61,817 bases of DNA from SAR86 cluster bacterium AG-349-I13 (GTDB taxonomy: Bacteria > Pseudomonadota > Gammaproteobacteria > Magnimaribacterales > TMED112), in contig QCDB01000006.1 of the NCBI GenBank assembly GCA_003278815.1, forward strand, positions 1-61,817, in the 5' to 3' direction. Position numbers and translations under genes: made by a program. Of the stretch, positions 36,645 through 44,492 are shown piece by piece. Position 1 is the first letter of the stretch; the number at the start of each line of letters is the position of its first letter. Under the pieces are notes generated by a model, which was not told where the DNA came from, ran no database searches, and saw nothing but the letters and a program-made list of their open reading frames with translations.

Positions 36645-37526
36645 TTAAATAAAAAGTTCTTCTATTTGGTTTTGAAAATTTTTAAGATTTCTTAGTTCTT
36701 TTTTTCTTTTGAATTCATAACATTTTGCACTTTGAATAACTGCAAGGTTATTTTTTAAAGAGTTTTTTTCTAAAGAAGGAAATTCTGATGTAAAAAAATT
36801 ACTTGATATAAGTTTCATTAAACCTTGTTTATAACTTACTGTTTTAAATTCTTCTATCTCTGACCATTCTGGGAATATAACAATATCAATACTTGACTCC
36901 TCATTATAAAAATCTCTTTTATTCAATTTGAAAAGATCTCTTTCCAGATCACTTTTCTCAAGCTTGAAAGGCTCTTTTGAAGAGAATGATATTTCTTTAT
37001 TTACTTCTTTTGAGAGTTTTATTAATGGATAAGATGGAAGCAGTGTTGCTTTGTTTTGAGTCAATCTAAATAATGCAATGTCTTCTGTAATAAGTTTGCC
37101 TCCAAGCTTAATCAGAACTGCTGCAAGCGAAGATTTTCCTTGCTTTGTGATACCAGGAAATAATATTGTTTTTTCTTTAAACCTCACTGAGCTACCATGG
37201 ATGGGAAGGAAACCATTCTGGGCAAAAATGCAGGCAAAAGGAAAATTAAAAAGCGTTTGAAAGAAAGGGGTATCAGCTTCACCTTCAAGATAGATTTTAA
37301 TTACACTGCCATTCAGAAATTCAAATAAACCAATTTTTTCACGATAATAAAAACCATAATCATCCCGAAGCTCAAATTGATTATCTAAAAGGCCTTCATT
37401 TTCAAAGGGACTATCGGAAAATTTAACCTCTATATTTAGAGCATTGTTATCTTTAACAGCGGGTATGCCAAGATAATCTAGCTTACAAGGTATTCGGATT
37501 TTATGGTTATATAGTGTGTAAAACAC
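36645..37526 (-). CDS. HPr-kinase-like protein of a lasso-type RiPP cluster
   Basis: A 293-residue HprK-related kinase. The Walker A motif is GITKQGKSSLAAVL, preceded by FLPIHGSSVRF and followed by LITEDIALFR, the Asp being the catalytic-base candidate. Related kinases in paeninodin-type lasso clusters phosphorylate the side chain of the precursor's C-terminal Ser, and the precursor encoded four bases upstream does end in Ser. The alternative is the 'HPr-rel' kinase found near exopolysaccharide loci. GTG start; an upstream ATG is out of frame. Last gene of the minus-strand operon. Confidence 0.78.
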   Translation of the reverse strand: MFYTLYNHKIRIPCKLDYLGIPAVKDNNALNIEVKFSDSPFENEGLLDNQFELRDDYGFYYREKIGLFEFLNGSVIKIYLEGEADTPFFQTLFNFPFACIFAQNGFLPIHGSSVRFKEKTILFPGITKQGKSSLAAVLIKLGGKLITEDIALFRLTQNKATLLPSYPLIKLSKEVNKEISFSSKEPFKLEKSDLERDLFKLNKRDFYNEESSIDIVIFPEWSEIEEFKTVSYKQGLMKLISSNFFTSEFPSLEKNSLKNNLAVIQSAKCYEFKRKKELRNLKNFQNQIEELFI

Positions 37527-37530
37527 TCAT

Positions 37531-37671
37531 TTAGGATGGAAGCAGAACGCTGAATTGGGAATCGCCACCACCAGTCACATTAACGTTTTTTACGATATCT
37601 TTGGCATTGCCTAGTTCAGTGACTTCCGGTTTTTCCCATTTTGAATTGAATTTTTCGCTGTTATTTTCCAT
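37531..37671 (-). CDS. Lasso-type RiPP precursor peptide (46 residues)
   Basis: A short reading frame in the gap between the cyclase and kinase genes. Leader residues 12-21 are WEKPEVTELG, fitting the Y/W-x2-P-x-L/V-x3-G motif bound by B1 recognition elements. The C-terminal part, residues 29-46, is NVNVTGGGDSQFSVLLPS. Asp37 is the only acidic residue after position 25 and so the only likely ring acceptor. A seven-, eight- or nine-residue ring would have to begin at Asn31, Val30 or Asn29, none preceded by Thr at -2. The final Ser46 suits kinase tailoring. Position, leader motif and partner genes support the call; the exact core boundary is uncertain. Confidence 0.75.
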   Translation of the reverse strand: MENNSEKFNSKWEKPEVTELGNAKDIVKNVNVTGGGDSQFSVLLPS

Positions 37672-37709
37672 AGAAAAGTTATTCTCGCATAAATTTCGAG
37701 TATTTGTCT

Positions 37710-37715
37710 ACTATA
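37710..37715 (-). promoter_or_regulatory. Possible -10 box TATAGT before the RiPP precursor
   Basis: On the minus strand TATAGT lies about 38 bases before the precursor ATG, in the only real gap (53 bases) of the otherwise overlapping operon. No convincing -35 is seen. It could give the precursor separate, higher expression than its enzymes. Confidence 0.25.
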
Positions 37716-37724
37716 AGAACATAT

Positions 37725-39422
37725 TTACTTAAAGAATGAATTAAGAAAAATATTAATATTTATGAATACTTGGAGGTTAATTATATCAGCCTCATTTATA
37801 ATTTTTTTCTTTGACCATTTATCACAAATAGCATCAAGCTTCTTTAGATCAATCATTGCAGAGAGTGCATTATTTAGATTATTTCTCTCTTTCATAACAA
37901 TTTCATAGTCAATATCAGAAAAATTTGATTCTAACCCTTTGGTTAGGTTTGACTTATTTGCTCTAAAAGCATGTTTTTTACCAAGAAAATTACTCAAGTA
38001 ATCTCTTAGAATAAATCTCGTATTTCCATTATTAAATTTGAAGTTTGGAGGCATATTTACGCAGAAATTTATAAAATCTTTATCATAAAATGGGCTAACT
38101 ATTTCTATGCCTAATTTACCAAAGATTTTATGCCTATTCGAAAACGCAATAAATTGTAGATTATTCTTTAACCTTGTTTCGTGAGAGTCAAATATATTTC
38201 TTGGACTATCTTTATCTATATTGCTAAATAATTCTTCTGTAAGAAGTGAATTATTTTTAACTCTGTTGTTATAACCAAGAAGTTTTTTAAAACTGTTTTT
38301 TAAGAAAAACTTGAGCATTCTTCTACTTGGTTTCATATGAACTTTTGCGTAGTCAAATATAGATTTGAAAAATGAGAAAAAATTAAGATTAATAAATTGT
38401 CGATAAATATTTTCAAATCCATAAGAGATAACATTATCTCCATCGTTACCATCAAAAATTGCATCAACGTTGTTTTTTGCTAAATGTTTACATATAGCAT
38501 CAAATATATATAAATTTGGAATAATCATTGGTTCTTGAAAAATATGTACATATTTTTCTATGCTCCCCAAAACAGATTTATTATGCATCTCTATATGATT
38601 TTTCTTGAAATCTGTAAAAGAGCTAACAATATTTTGATATTTTCTCTCATCAGTATTTGGGAATTCTTTTAAATGCGAGAAATTAACTGAGATGGTTTCA
38701 GTATTATGAAAATCACAGTTTTTTAAAGCTACAGCAACTGCTGAGGAATCTAAACCTCCACTAAGCATTACTATTTTTTTATTAAAATGAGATGCTCTAC
38801 TTGATACTGCTGATTCAAAAATTTCTTTAAAAATTTTCCTGTTGTATTTGGTAAATTTTCGGGGAGTATCAATAATATTTAAATTTGCCTCATGTATTTC
38901 ATCTGAAGTTATTTCGAAAACTAACCCAGGGCCTAATATGTCAATTTCATTATAGTAAGTAGATTTCGATTCAATATGTTGCCAAGCCAGAAGTTCTCTT
39001 ATTTTTTTAAGATTTGGAGTAAGATCACATTTAATATATTTTTTTAAGAAATAGAGATCATTAGAGAATAAGTATTTATTTTTTGTTTTATGAATATACG
39101 TTGGTCTTGAACTCCAAAAATCATTTGTATATACAAAATAATTTTTCTTCTTATCGAAGAAAAATATGTTGAAAGAACCATCCAGTTCACCATAGTATTG
39201 AAAATTTTCTTTTGAAAGCTTGAAAAGCAGTTGTTCAAGTTCAACATTTTCCAAAGTTGAATTTTTTTTAATAAACCCTTCTTCATTTGTAAAATAACCA
39301 TCAATTAGTATAAATGCTTCCTCATCTTCGATTATCCTCACCCTTTCGGCTTTAACGTCTTTATCAAGCAAAACATTAATACATTTTTCTTTTCTATTTA
39401 AGGTGAGTAAATAATTATTCAT
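37725..39422 (-). CDS. Asparagine synthetase B-like lasso cyclase (C protein)
   Basis: A 565-residue AsnB homologue. An N-terminal Ntn-like domain (about 200 residues) is followed by an ATP-pyrophosphatase domain with the PP-loop SGGLDSSAVAVAL. Position 2 is Asn, not the catalytic Cys of true asparagine synthetases, so glutamine hydrolysis is not expected. This is the usual state of lasso macrolactam synthetases, which adenylate an Asp/Glu side chain and close the ring. The ATG at 39422 is preferred to a start 24 bases upstream; it overlaps the B2 stop. The neighbours (B1, B2, precursor, kinase) support a RiPP role over asparagine synthesis. Confidence 0.83.
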   Translation of the reverse strand: MNNYLLTLNRKEKCINVLLDKDVKAERVRIIEDEEAFILIDGYFTNEEGFIKKNSTLENVELEQLLFKLSKENFQYYGELDGSFNIFFFDKKKNYFVYTNDFWSSRPTYIHKTKNKYLFSNDLYFLKKYIKCDLTPNLKKIRELLAWQHIESKSTYYNEIDILGPGLVFEITSDEIHEANLNIIDTPRKFTKYNRKIFKEIFESAVSSRASHFNKKIVMLSGGLDSSAVAVALKNCDFHNTETISVNFSHLKEFPNTDERKYQNIVSSFTDFKKNHIEMHNKSVLGSIEKYVHIFQEPMIIPNLYIFDAICKHLAKNNVDAIFDGNDGDNVISYGFENIYRQFINLNFFSFFKSIFDYAKVHMKPSRRMLKFFLKNSFKKLLGYNNRVKNNSLLTEELFSNIDKDSPRNIFDSHETRLKNNLQFIAFSNRHKIFGKLGIEIVSPFYDKDFINFCVNMPPNFKFNNGNTRFILRDYLSNFLGKKHAFRANKSNLTKGLESNFSDIDYEIVMKERNNLNNALSAMIDLKKLDAICDKWSKKKIINEADIINLQVFININIFLNSFFK

Positions 39423-39795
39423 AAACAAATATTTTTTTAAAAGCATCTACATTTGGATCTGAATTTAGAATAATTTTATTATCTTTCTCAATCCAAGCAT
39501 GTGATTCAAAAACTCCATTTAACTTAGCGACCCCAATAATTAATATGAATTCATTTGAATTTCTTGTTAATTTTTTAAATGTTAAAGATTTAACTAAACA
39601 GGAAGGTTTAAAAAAGCTAATAAATTTTGAATTAAGTGATTCTGATAGCTGTCTAGGATCAATACTAAGATTAAAAAAACCTTTTTTGAGAGAATCAATA
39701 CAAAACTTAATCCCCATTACTTTAATCAGTAATTGGTATTGAATTATATTTATGAAAATTAATATATTTTTAAGAATATTTTTAATTCTTTTCAA
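39415..39795 (-). CDS. Lasso peptide biosynthesis B2 protein (leader peptidase)
   Basis: A 126-residue transglutaminase-like cysteine protease. The catalytic Cys is in KPSCLVKSLTFKKL and the His in ESHAWIE, with an Asp candidate shortly after (NSDPNVDAF); this is the B2 layout. It removes the leader from the precursor presented by the B1 protein. The start is TTG overlapping the B1 stop. The first 45 residues are basic and hydrophobic, and may be helical or membrane-associated. Confidence 0.83.
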   Translation of the reverse strand: MKRIKNILKNILIFINIIQYQLLIKVMGIKFCIDSLKKGFFNLSIDPRQLSESLNSKFISFFKPSCLVKSLTFKKLTRNSNEFILIIGVAKLNGVFESHAWIEKDNKIILNSDPNVDAFKKIFVYE

Positions 39796-40085
39796 TTTTC
39801 TATCTTTTTTATGAGCTTAAGATTTTGAAATTTATCAAGAATGGATAAAATTTCTGGAACTTTGTGATCAGGTAAATTGAAATGGTTTATAGTGCTCTCT
39901 AATATTTCTCTAATAGAGCTGTGCTTGGATATTAATTCCCAAATAAAAGAAGATGAGTTATTAAGTTCGTAATATTCACCATTTTTCAGATTCAAAACAA
40001 TGTAACAATCTTCAAGAAATTCATATGAGATATTCTCATTAATTAAATATGAGATATCTTGATTAATATTTTCCAGATGATCCAT
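39792..40085 (-). CDS. PqqD-like RiPP recognition element (B1 protein)
   Basis: 97 residues with the PqqD fold pattern: EDCYIVLNLKNGEYYELNNS (beta hairpin), then SSFIWELISK and a helical C-terminal half. Such elements bind the precursor leader at its Y/W-x2-P motif and hand it to B2 and the cyclase. It is a separate gene here, as in proteobacterial B1/B2 split systems. Overlaps the permease stop by 23 bases. Confidence 0.82.
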   Translation of the reverse strand: MDHLENINQDISYLINENISYEFLEDCYIVLNLKNGEYYELNNSSSFIWELISKHSSIREILESTINHFNLPDHKVPEILSILDKFQNLKLIKKIEN

Positions 40086-40872
40086 CTTTTTTAACTTTAT
40101 TTATCGCAAAATTAAACATAACAAGAGAAATAATAACAATTATGCAAGTAATAAAAAAACTTCCAATTAGATCTAAATCAACTTCATCAGCTAAATAGCC
40201 ATTGAAGATTAAACCTCTCAACAATTCTAGTGAATAAGTTGCTGGTATAGCATCTGAGAATGCTTGCAAATAGTTTGGCAGAACGGATACCGGATAGATA
40301 ATACCTGACAATAAAGAAATTAATATATTGGTTAAATAATTAATAGGATCTGCTTGTTTATAGACAAGAACAAAAGCGCCTGATAAAAAAGCTATACCTA
40401 GAAAAAATAAACTAGAAGAAAATAGAATTAAACTTGCTAGAGCATAAGTATGCAGAGGTAAGGAAAAATCAGAGATTAAAGAAGCAAATAGTAGGTAAAA
40501 AACAAATTTTAAATTTCCTTTAATGTAAGGGTATGCAAGCATGCATAACATTACAGATATTGTGCTTCGTTGAGAATGAAGAAGCGTGTCTACATAACCA
40601 AAGGCTTGAGCATCTCTTATTGAGGAAGATAAAGACCTTATCAAGATAGAGGAATGGTCAAGAAATGCAATTCCAATTATAGAAAATAAAAAATAATTAT
40701 TTGCATAAGAATCCAGATGAATCGATTGATTTGCTTCAAATGTCTTAGACAAAAAAAAGAAAGTTATTAAAGTCAGAAACATGCCTGCAAATTGACCAAA
40801 AAAAGAAATTTTGTAGCTATATTCCCAAAGAAAATCTTTTTTTATCTGTTTGAAAATAAAGAGATTTTTCAT
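40063..40872 (-). CDS. ABC-2 type transporter permease of the RiPP cluster
   Basis: A 269-residue integral membrane protein with about six hydrophobic helices and an ABC-2 layout (LSGIIYPVSVLPNYLQAFSD before the last helices). It pairs with the ATPase encoded just upstream, so this cluster uses a two-gene exporter rather than the single fused D-type exporter common in lasso clusters. The ATG at 40872 shares one base with the ATPase stop. Confidence 0.8.
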   Translation of the reverse strand: MKNLFIFKQIKKDFLWEYSYKISFFGQFAGMFLTLITFFFLSKTFEANQSIHLDSYANNYFLFSIIGIAFLDHSSILIRSLSSSIRDAQAFGYVDTLLHSQRSTISVMLCMLAYPYIKGNLKFVFYLLFASLISDFSLPLHTYALASLILFSSSLFFLGIAFLSGAFVLVYKQADPINYLTNILISLLSGIIYPVSVLPNYLQAFSDAIPATYSLELLRGLIFNGYLADEVDLDLIGSFFITCIIVIISLVMFNFAINKVKKDGSSGKY

Positions 40873-41471
40873 CACAATTTAAGCTCAATGAAATTTGATT
40901 CAGAAAAAACTACATCATGAGAACAGAATAATATAAGGTTTTTTTCTTTTATTTGCTGATCAATTAGAAACGATTCTAATTTTGATTTGATATTTTTATC
41001 TAAAAATGAAAATGATTCATCTAATATTATAACTTTGCCTTTATTTGCTAATCCTCTAATTATTGATATCAATTGCATTTGACCTTGTGAAAGATCAGAA
41101 AAAAGGGTTTTTCTAAAATTTAATATTTCAAAAAAATCCATTAGTTCCTCAACAATAGATAACTGATAATTTGGATCATTCAATGATAAAAAATATTCTA
41201 AATTATCTGATACATTCAGTCGGTGAAAGAAAGATCTTGGATTATTGTCTATGTACGAGATATTTTCTGTTAATTTAAAATTTGCTTTTATAGTCCCAGA
41301 ATCTGGAAGATATATCTCTTTAATAATTTTAAAAAGCGTTGTTTTCCCAGAACCATTTGGCCCTGAAATCTTATAGATATTATTCAACTCAAAAGTGTAG
41401 CTAAAATTAGCCAATACCTCATTTTCATTAAAACTTTTACTAATTTCTGATAGGACTATTCCTGATGACAT
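40872..41471 (-). CDS. ABC transporter ATP-binding protein of the RiPP cluster
   Basis: A 199-residue ATPase. Walker A is GPNGSGKTTLFKII, the signature LSQGQMQLISIIRGLA, Walker B VIILDESFSFLD, and the H-loop SHD. The signature is LSQGQ rather than LSGGQ. The start is taken at the ATG of MSSGIVLSEISKSF, since the extra upstream residues are not conserved-looking. It is the first gene of the minus-strand RiPP operon and diverges from the nucleotidyltransferase. Confidence 0.82.
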   Translation of the reverse strand: MSSGIVLSEISKSFNENEVLANFSYTFELNNIYKISGPNGSGKTTLFKIIKEIYLPDSGTIKANFKLTENISYIDNNPRSFFHRLNVSDNLEYFLSLNDPNYQLSIVEELMDFFEILNFRKTLFSDLSQGQMQLISIIRGLANKGKVIILDESFSFLDKNIKSKLESFLIDQQIKEKNLILFCSHDVVFSESNFIELKL

Positions 41472-41529
41472 ATTAATTTTTACTAAAACAATTATTTTAT
41501 TCTTATTATGATAATTCAAAAATAACTTT

Positions 41530-41535
41530 TAATAT
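41530..41535 (+). promoter_or_regulatory. -10-like hexamer TAATAT directly before the nucleotidyltransferase
   Basis: TAATAT is followed by six bases and the ATG at 41542, without a Shine-Dalgarno. It lies in the 70-base divergent gap that must also hold the promoter of the RiPP operon. Confidence 0.4.
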
Positions 41536-41541
41536 CTAAAT

Positions 41542-42585
41542 ATGCATGACCTTATATTTAATTACTTAAAAAACAAAAAAATTAGTGCTAATAATTTGAC
41601 TCAGAAACAAATTTTAAATTTAGTTTCTCTATCAAAAAAATTTCATTTAATTGGTTTTATCACCTCAACTTATAAATTGAGTGACAGATCAGAACATGAA
41701 GAATTGATTGCATTAAAAAAATTATCTGTTGCTAAAAATTTAATGATGATGCATGACTTAAAGTTAATATGCAGTGATTTAAATAAGAAAAAAATAAAAT
41801 ATTGTATTTTGAAAGGATCGGCTCTAAATGTAGCAGAAGTCTATGCTCCAGCCACAAGATTTTTTAGAGATCTTGATATATTAGTAGCAAAAGAAGATCT
41901 AAAATCTGCATTTAAAATTCTAAATAATCTTGGCTATAAATACGTAAATAAATTCGCAAAAAATAGGTGCGATTTTTTAGGTACACACCATCTACCAGTT
42001 ATGTCAAATGAGAATGGAACATTTGTAGAATTGCATCATAGAGCTACAGCTCAAACACATTATAAAGAATGCCCAATTACTGAAAATATTTTGAAAGATA
42101 AAATTTTTCATAAGGAAATTTTTATCCCAAACCCATCAGCCTTAATTGGCCACACTTTATACCACGGTTTGATCCACAATAGATATTCAATAGGGCCTAT
42201 AATTCTTTTTGACATAAATAAAATTATGAAGAAATACAATTTAGAGAAAAATACTAGTAATAAATATGTATCATTGCTTAAGCTTGAAAATGAGCTAATC
42301 AAAGTTAACGAACTATTCATTGATATTGAAAATAAAAATAAGATAAATGATTTAAATTATAGGCTAACTAATATTCGGAAAAACCTAGCTTTAACCGAGA
42401 AAGAAAGTTACAAAATTCACTTTTTTGATTTCAAATTAGTTTTAAAAAAAATAATTAACAACTTTTTTTATAGAAAAATTGTGTTTACTGAATTTAAATA
42501 TCAAACTAGCAGATCAAGTCTGAAGTTTCCTATTTTTTATTTAAATGAATTAATGGTTTCAATAAGAAATATAAGGCTTTTCTAA
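41542..42585 (+). CDS. Uncharacterised nucleotidyltransferase (PF14907-like) of the RiPP cluster
   Basis: A 347-residue protein. The nucleotidyltransferase core has ILKGSALNVAEVY, then RFFRDLDILVAKEDL (metal-binding D-x-D) and TFVELHHRATAQ. This type recurs beside HPr-kinase-like and lasso genes in other bacteria, as far as I recall. It might transfer a nucleotide or phosphate to the modified peptide, but no substrate is proven. It diverges from the export genes and ends just before tRNA-Cys. Confidence 0.78.
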   Translation: MHDLIFNYLKNKKISANNLTQKQILNLVSLSKKFHLIGFITSTYKLSDRSEHEELIALKKLSVAKNLMMMHDLKLICSDLNKKKIKYCILKGSALNVAEVYAPATRFFRDLDILVAKEDLKSAFKILNNLGYKYVNKFAKNRCDFLGTHHLPVMSNENGTFVELHHRATAQTHYKECPITENILKDKIFHKEIFIPNPSALIGHTLYHGLIHNRYSIGPIILFDINKIMKKYNLEKNTSNKYVSLLKLENELIKVNELFIDIENKNKINDLNYRLTNIRKNLALTEKESYKIHFFDFKLVLKKIINNFFYRKIVFTEFKYQTSRSSLKFPIFYLNELMVSIRNIRLF

Positions 42586-42590
42586 TTTGT

Positions 42591-42598
42591 TATAAAAT
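42591..42598 (+). promoter_or_regulatory. -10-like TATAAAAT before tRNA-Cys
   Basis: TATAAAAT ends eight bases before the first tRNA base at 42607 and lies just after the nucleotidyltransferase stop. No clear -35 is visible. Confidence 0.35.
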
Positions 42599-42606
42599 AT
42601 AGATAT

Positions 42607-42680
42607 GGCTGAGTGGCAGAGTGGTTATGCAGCGGACTGCAACTCCGTGTACATCGGTTCGATTCCGTTCTCAGCCTCCA
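42607..42680 (+). tRNA. tRNA-Cys (GCA)
   Basis: A cloverleaf of 74 bases. Acceptor GGCTGAG pairs with CTCAGCC, followed by T and an encoded CCA. The anticodon loop CTGCAAC gives GCA, and the T-loop is TTCGATT. There is one T-T mismatch in the T-stem as I fold it. In E. coli tRNA-Cys and tRNA-Leu(UAA) are adjacent; here two sugar-nucleotide genes lie between them. Confidence 0.95.
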
Positions 42681-42684
42681 TATA

Positions 42685-43635
42685 ATGAAAATTTTTGTAA
42701 CAGGTTCATCAGGTTTTATAGGTTTTCACTTAATTAAAGCGCTAATTAAATCCGGCCATGATGTTGTAGGCATCGACGATCACAATGATTTTTACAATCC
42801 TGATCTTAAATTAAAGCGATTAGCTTTACTTGACTCAAAAAATTTTACCTTCCATAAGATGGATATTAACAATATTTGTATAGATGATGAAAATTTTGAT
42901 TTAGCAATTAATTTAGCTGCTCAGGCTGGAGTTAGGGTTTCAAAAGAAAGAGAATATTTGTATGATTCTTCAAATATTGAAGGCTTCAAATCATTTTGTA
43001 ATTTTTGCAAACAAAAGAAAATCAATAAGATTCTCTATGCTTCAAGCAGTTCAGTATATTCAGACACTTGTAAAGATAAATTCAAGGAAGAAGAAACTTT
43101 GCTCAAACCCAAATCAGTATATGGTAGATCTAAACTTTCAAACGAGATGTATGCCTCAAAACTTATAAAGTCATGTGATTTATCAATGGTTGGCCTAAGA
43201 TTTTTTTCAGTATATGGCCCATATGGAAGGCCTGATATGGCATATTACTCTTTTACAAAAGCAATAAAAGATAAGCGGACTATTAGGCTCAACAATGAAG
43301 GTGATATGTATAGAGACATGACTTTTATTGATGACATTATTGAAGGTATGCTGGGAGCAATTGAATATGTTTTCAATCCAGAGAGCAAGAACAAGAATGA
43401 AATCTTCAATTTAGGAAATGATGCCCCCATTAAAACAAGTTACTTGTTAAGTAAAATTGAAAAAACTATAGGCAGAAAAGCATTGATTCAGCACTTTACA
43501 ACTGATAATGAGAACATAAAAACACATGCCGATATTACTAAAGCAAAAAATTTATTAGGATATGATCCTAAAGTATCTTTTGATTATGGTATTGAAAGGT
43601 TCTTAGATTGGCATAAGTATTATGAAAATATATAG
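42685..43635 (+). CDS. NAD-dependent nucleotide-sugar epimerase (UDP-glucuronate 4-epimerase-like)
   Basis: A 316-residue extended SDR beginning MKIFVTGSSGFIGFHL, just four bases after the tRNA-Cys CCA. A longer reading frame through the tRNA is spurious. The catalytic motif YGRSK, with SSSSVYSD before it and LRFFSVYGPYGRPDMAYYSF, matches UDP-glucuronate 4-epimerases (CapI/GalE-like). With the following UDP-glucose-dehydrogenase-like gene it would make UDP-galacturonate from UDP-glucose for the surface polysaccharide. Confidence 0.88.
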   Translation: MKIFVTGSSGFIGFHLIKALIKSGHDVVGIDDHNDFYNPDLKLKRLALLDSKNFTFHKMDINNICIDDENFDLAINLAAQAGVRVSKEREYLYDSSNIEGFKSFCNFCKQKKINKILYASSSSVYSDTCKDKFKEEETLLKPKSVYGRSKLSNEMYASKLIKSCDLSMVGLRFFSVYGPYGRPDMAYYSFTKAIKDKRTIRLNNEGDMYRDMTFIDDIIEGMLGAIEYVFNPESKNKNEIFNLGNDAPIKTSYLLSKIEKTIGRKALIQHFTTDNENIKTHADITKAKNLLGYDPKVSFDYGIERFLDWHKYYENI

Positions 43636-44485
43636 AAAACTAAAATTAGGAATAGTTGGTCACGGTTTTGTTGGAAAGGCAACTGATTGGGGTTTTAACA
43701 AACGTGTTAATAAATTTATTGTAGATCCATTACTTGATACGAACATACTGGATTTAAAAGAATTTGAGCCAGAAATAATCTTTATATGTGTCCCAACACC
43801 AATGAGTAACGATGGTAGCCAAGATTCATCAATTATTGAAAATGTTATCAAGGAACTTATTCTATATTGCCCAAATGCTATTAAGGTTATAAAAAGTACA
43901 GTGTTACCATCTTTGCTGGATGAATTACATAAATTGGATTCAAAATTAATTTACAACCCAGAATTTTTAAGAGAGAAACATGCAAACTTGGATTTTGTTA
44001 ACTCCGAGATGATTATATTTGGTGGAGATAGAAACATTTCTACACAAGTTTCAAATGCATACACCAGACATTCAAGATGCAAAACAAAAGAGCATATATT
44101 TACTGATTTAAAAACTGCATCATTTATAAAATATTCTATAAATACTTTCTTAGCTTCAAAAGTTATATTTTTCAATGAACTGTATTCCATTTACGAAAAA
44201 CTAGAAGTAAAAGATAGCTGGGAATCAGTTATAAATATCATCTCTAAAGATTCAAGAATTGGAGATAGCCATATGAATGTGCCAGGACATGACGGCAAAA
44301 AGGGGTTTGGAGGCGCATGCTTTCCAAAAGATAGCTTAGCTTTGATTAAATTTGCTAAAAGTTTTGATATTGATCTAAATTCACTAATATCTACAGTCAA
44401 AGTGAATAATAAAATAAGATCAGAATATAACGAGCTAGATACAAGAGAATCTGATCAAAATGTAACATTCGATGATAAAATTTGA
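43622..44485 (+). CDS. UDP-glucose/GDP-mannose dehydrogenase family protein
   Basis: A 287-residue protein with a Rossmann start (LGIVGHGFVGKATDWGF), FICVPTPMSNDG, YNPEFLREKHA and the catalytic Cys in GFGGACFPKDS. These are the UDP-glucose 6-dehydrogenase signatures. It is shorter than typical Ugd (about 390 or more), lacking most of the C-terminal UDP-binding domain, so the substrate may differ. It overlaps the epimerase by 14 bases. Confidence 0.85.
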   Translation: MKIYRKLKLGIVGHGFVGKATDWGFNKRVNKFIVDPLLDTNILDLKEFEPEIIFICVPTPMSNDGSQDSSIIENVIKELILYCPNAIKVIKSTVLPSLLDELHKLDSKLIYNPEFLREKHANLDFVNSEMIIFGGDRNISTQVSNAYTRHSRCKTKEHIFTDLKTASFIKYSINTFLASKVIFFNELYSIYEKLEVKDSWESVINIISKDSRIGDSHMNVPGHDGKKGFGGACFPKDSLALIKFAKSFDIDLNSLISTVKVNNKIRSEYNELDTRESDQNVTFDDKI

Positions 44486-44492
44486 AGCTATT

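Noticed and set aside
42613-42684. Coding extension of the epimerase through tRNA-Cys
   Set aside because: The bases form a complete tRNA cloverleaf with CCA; the Rossmann start MKIFVTG at 42685 is the natural N-terminus.
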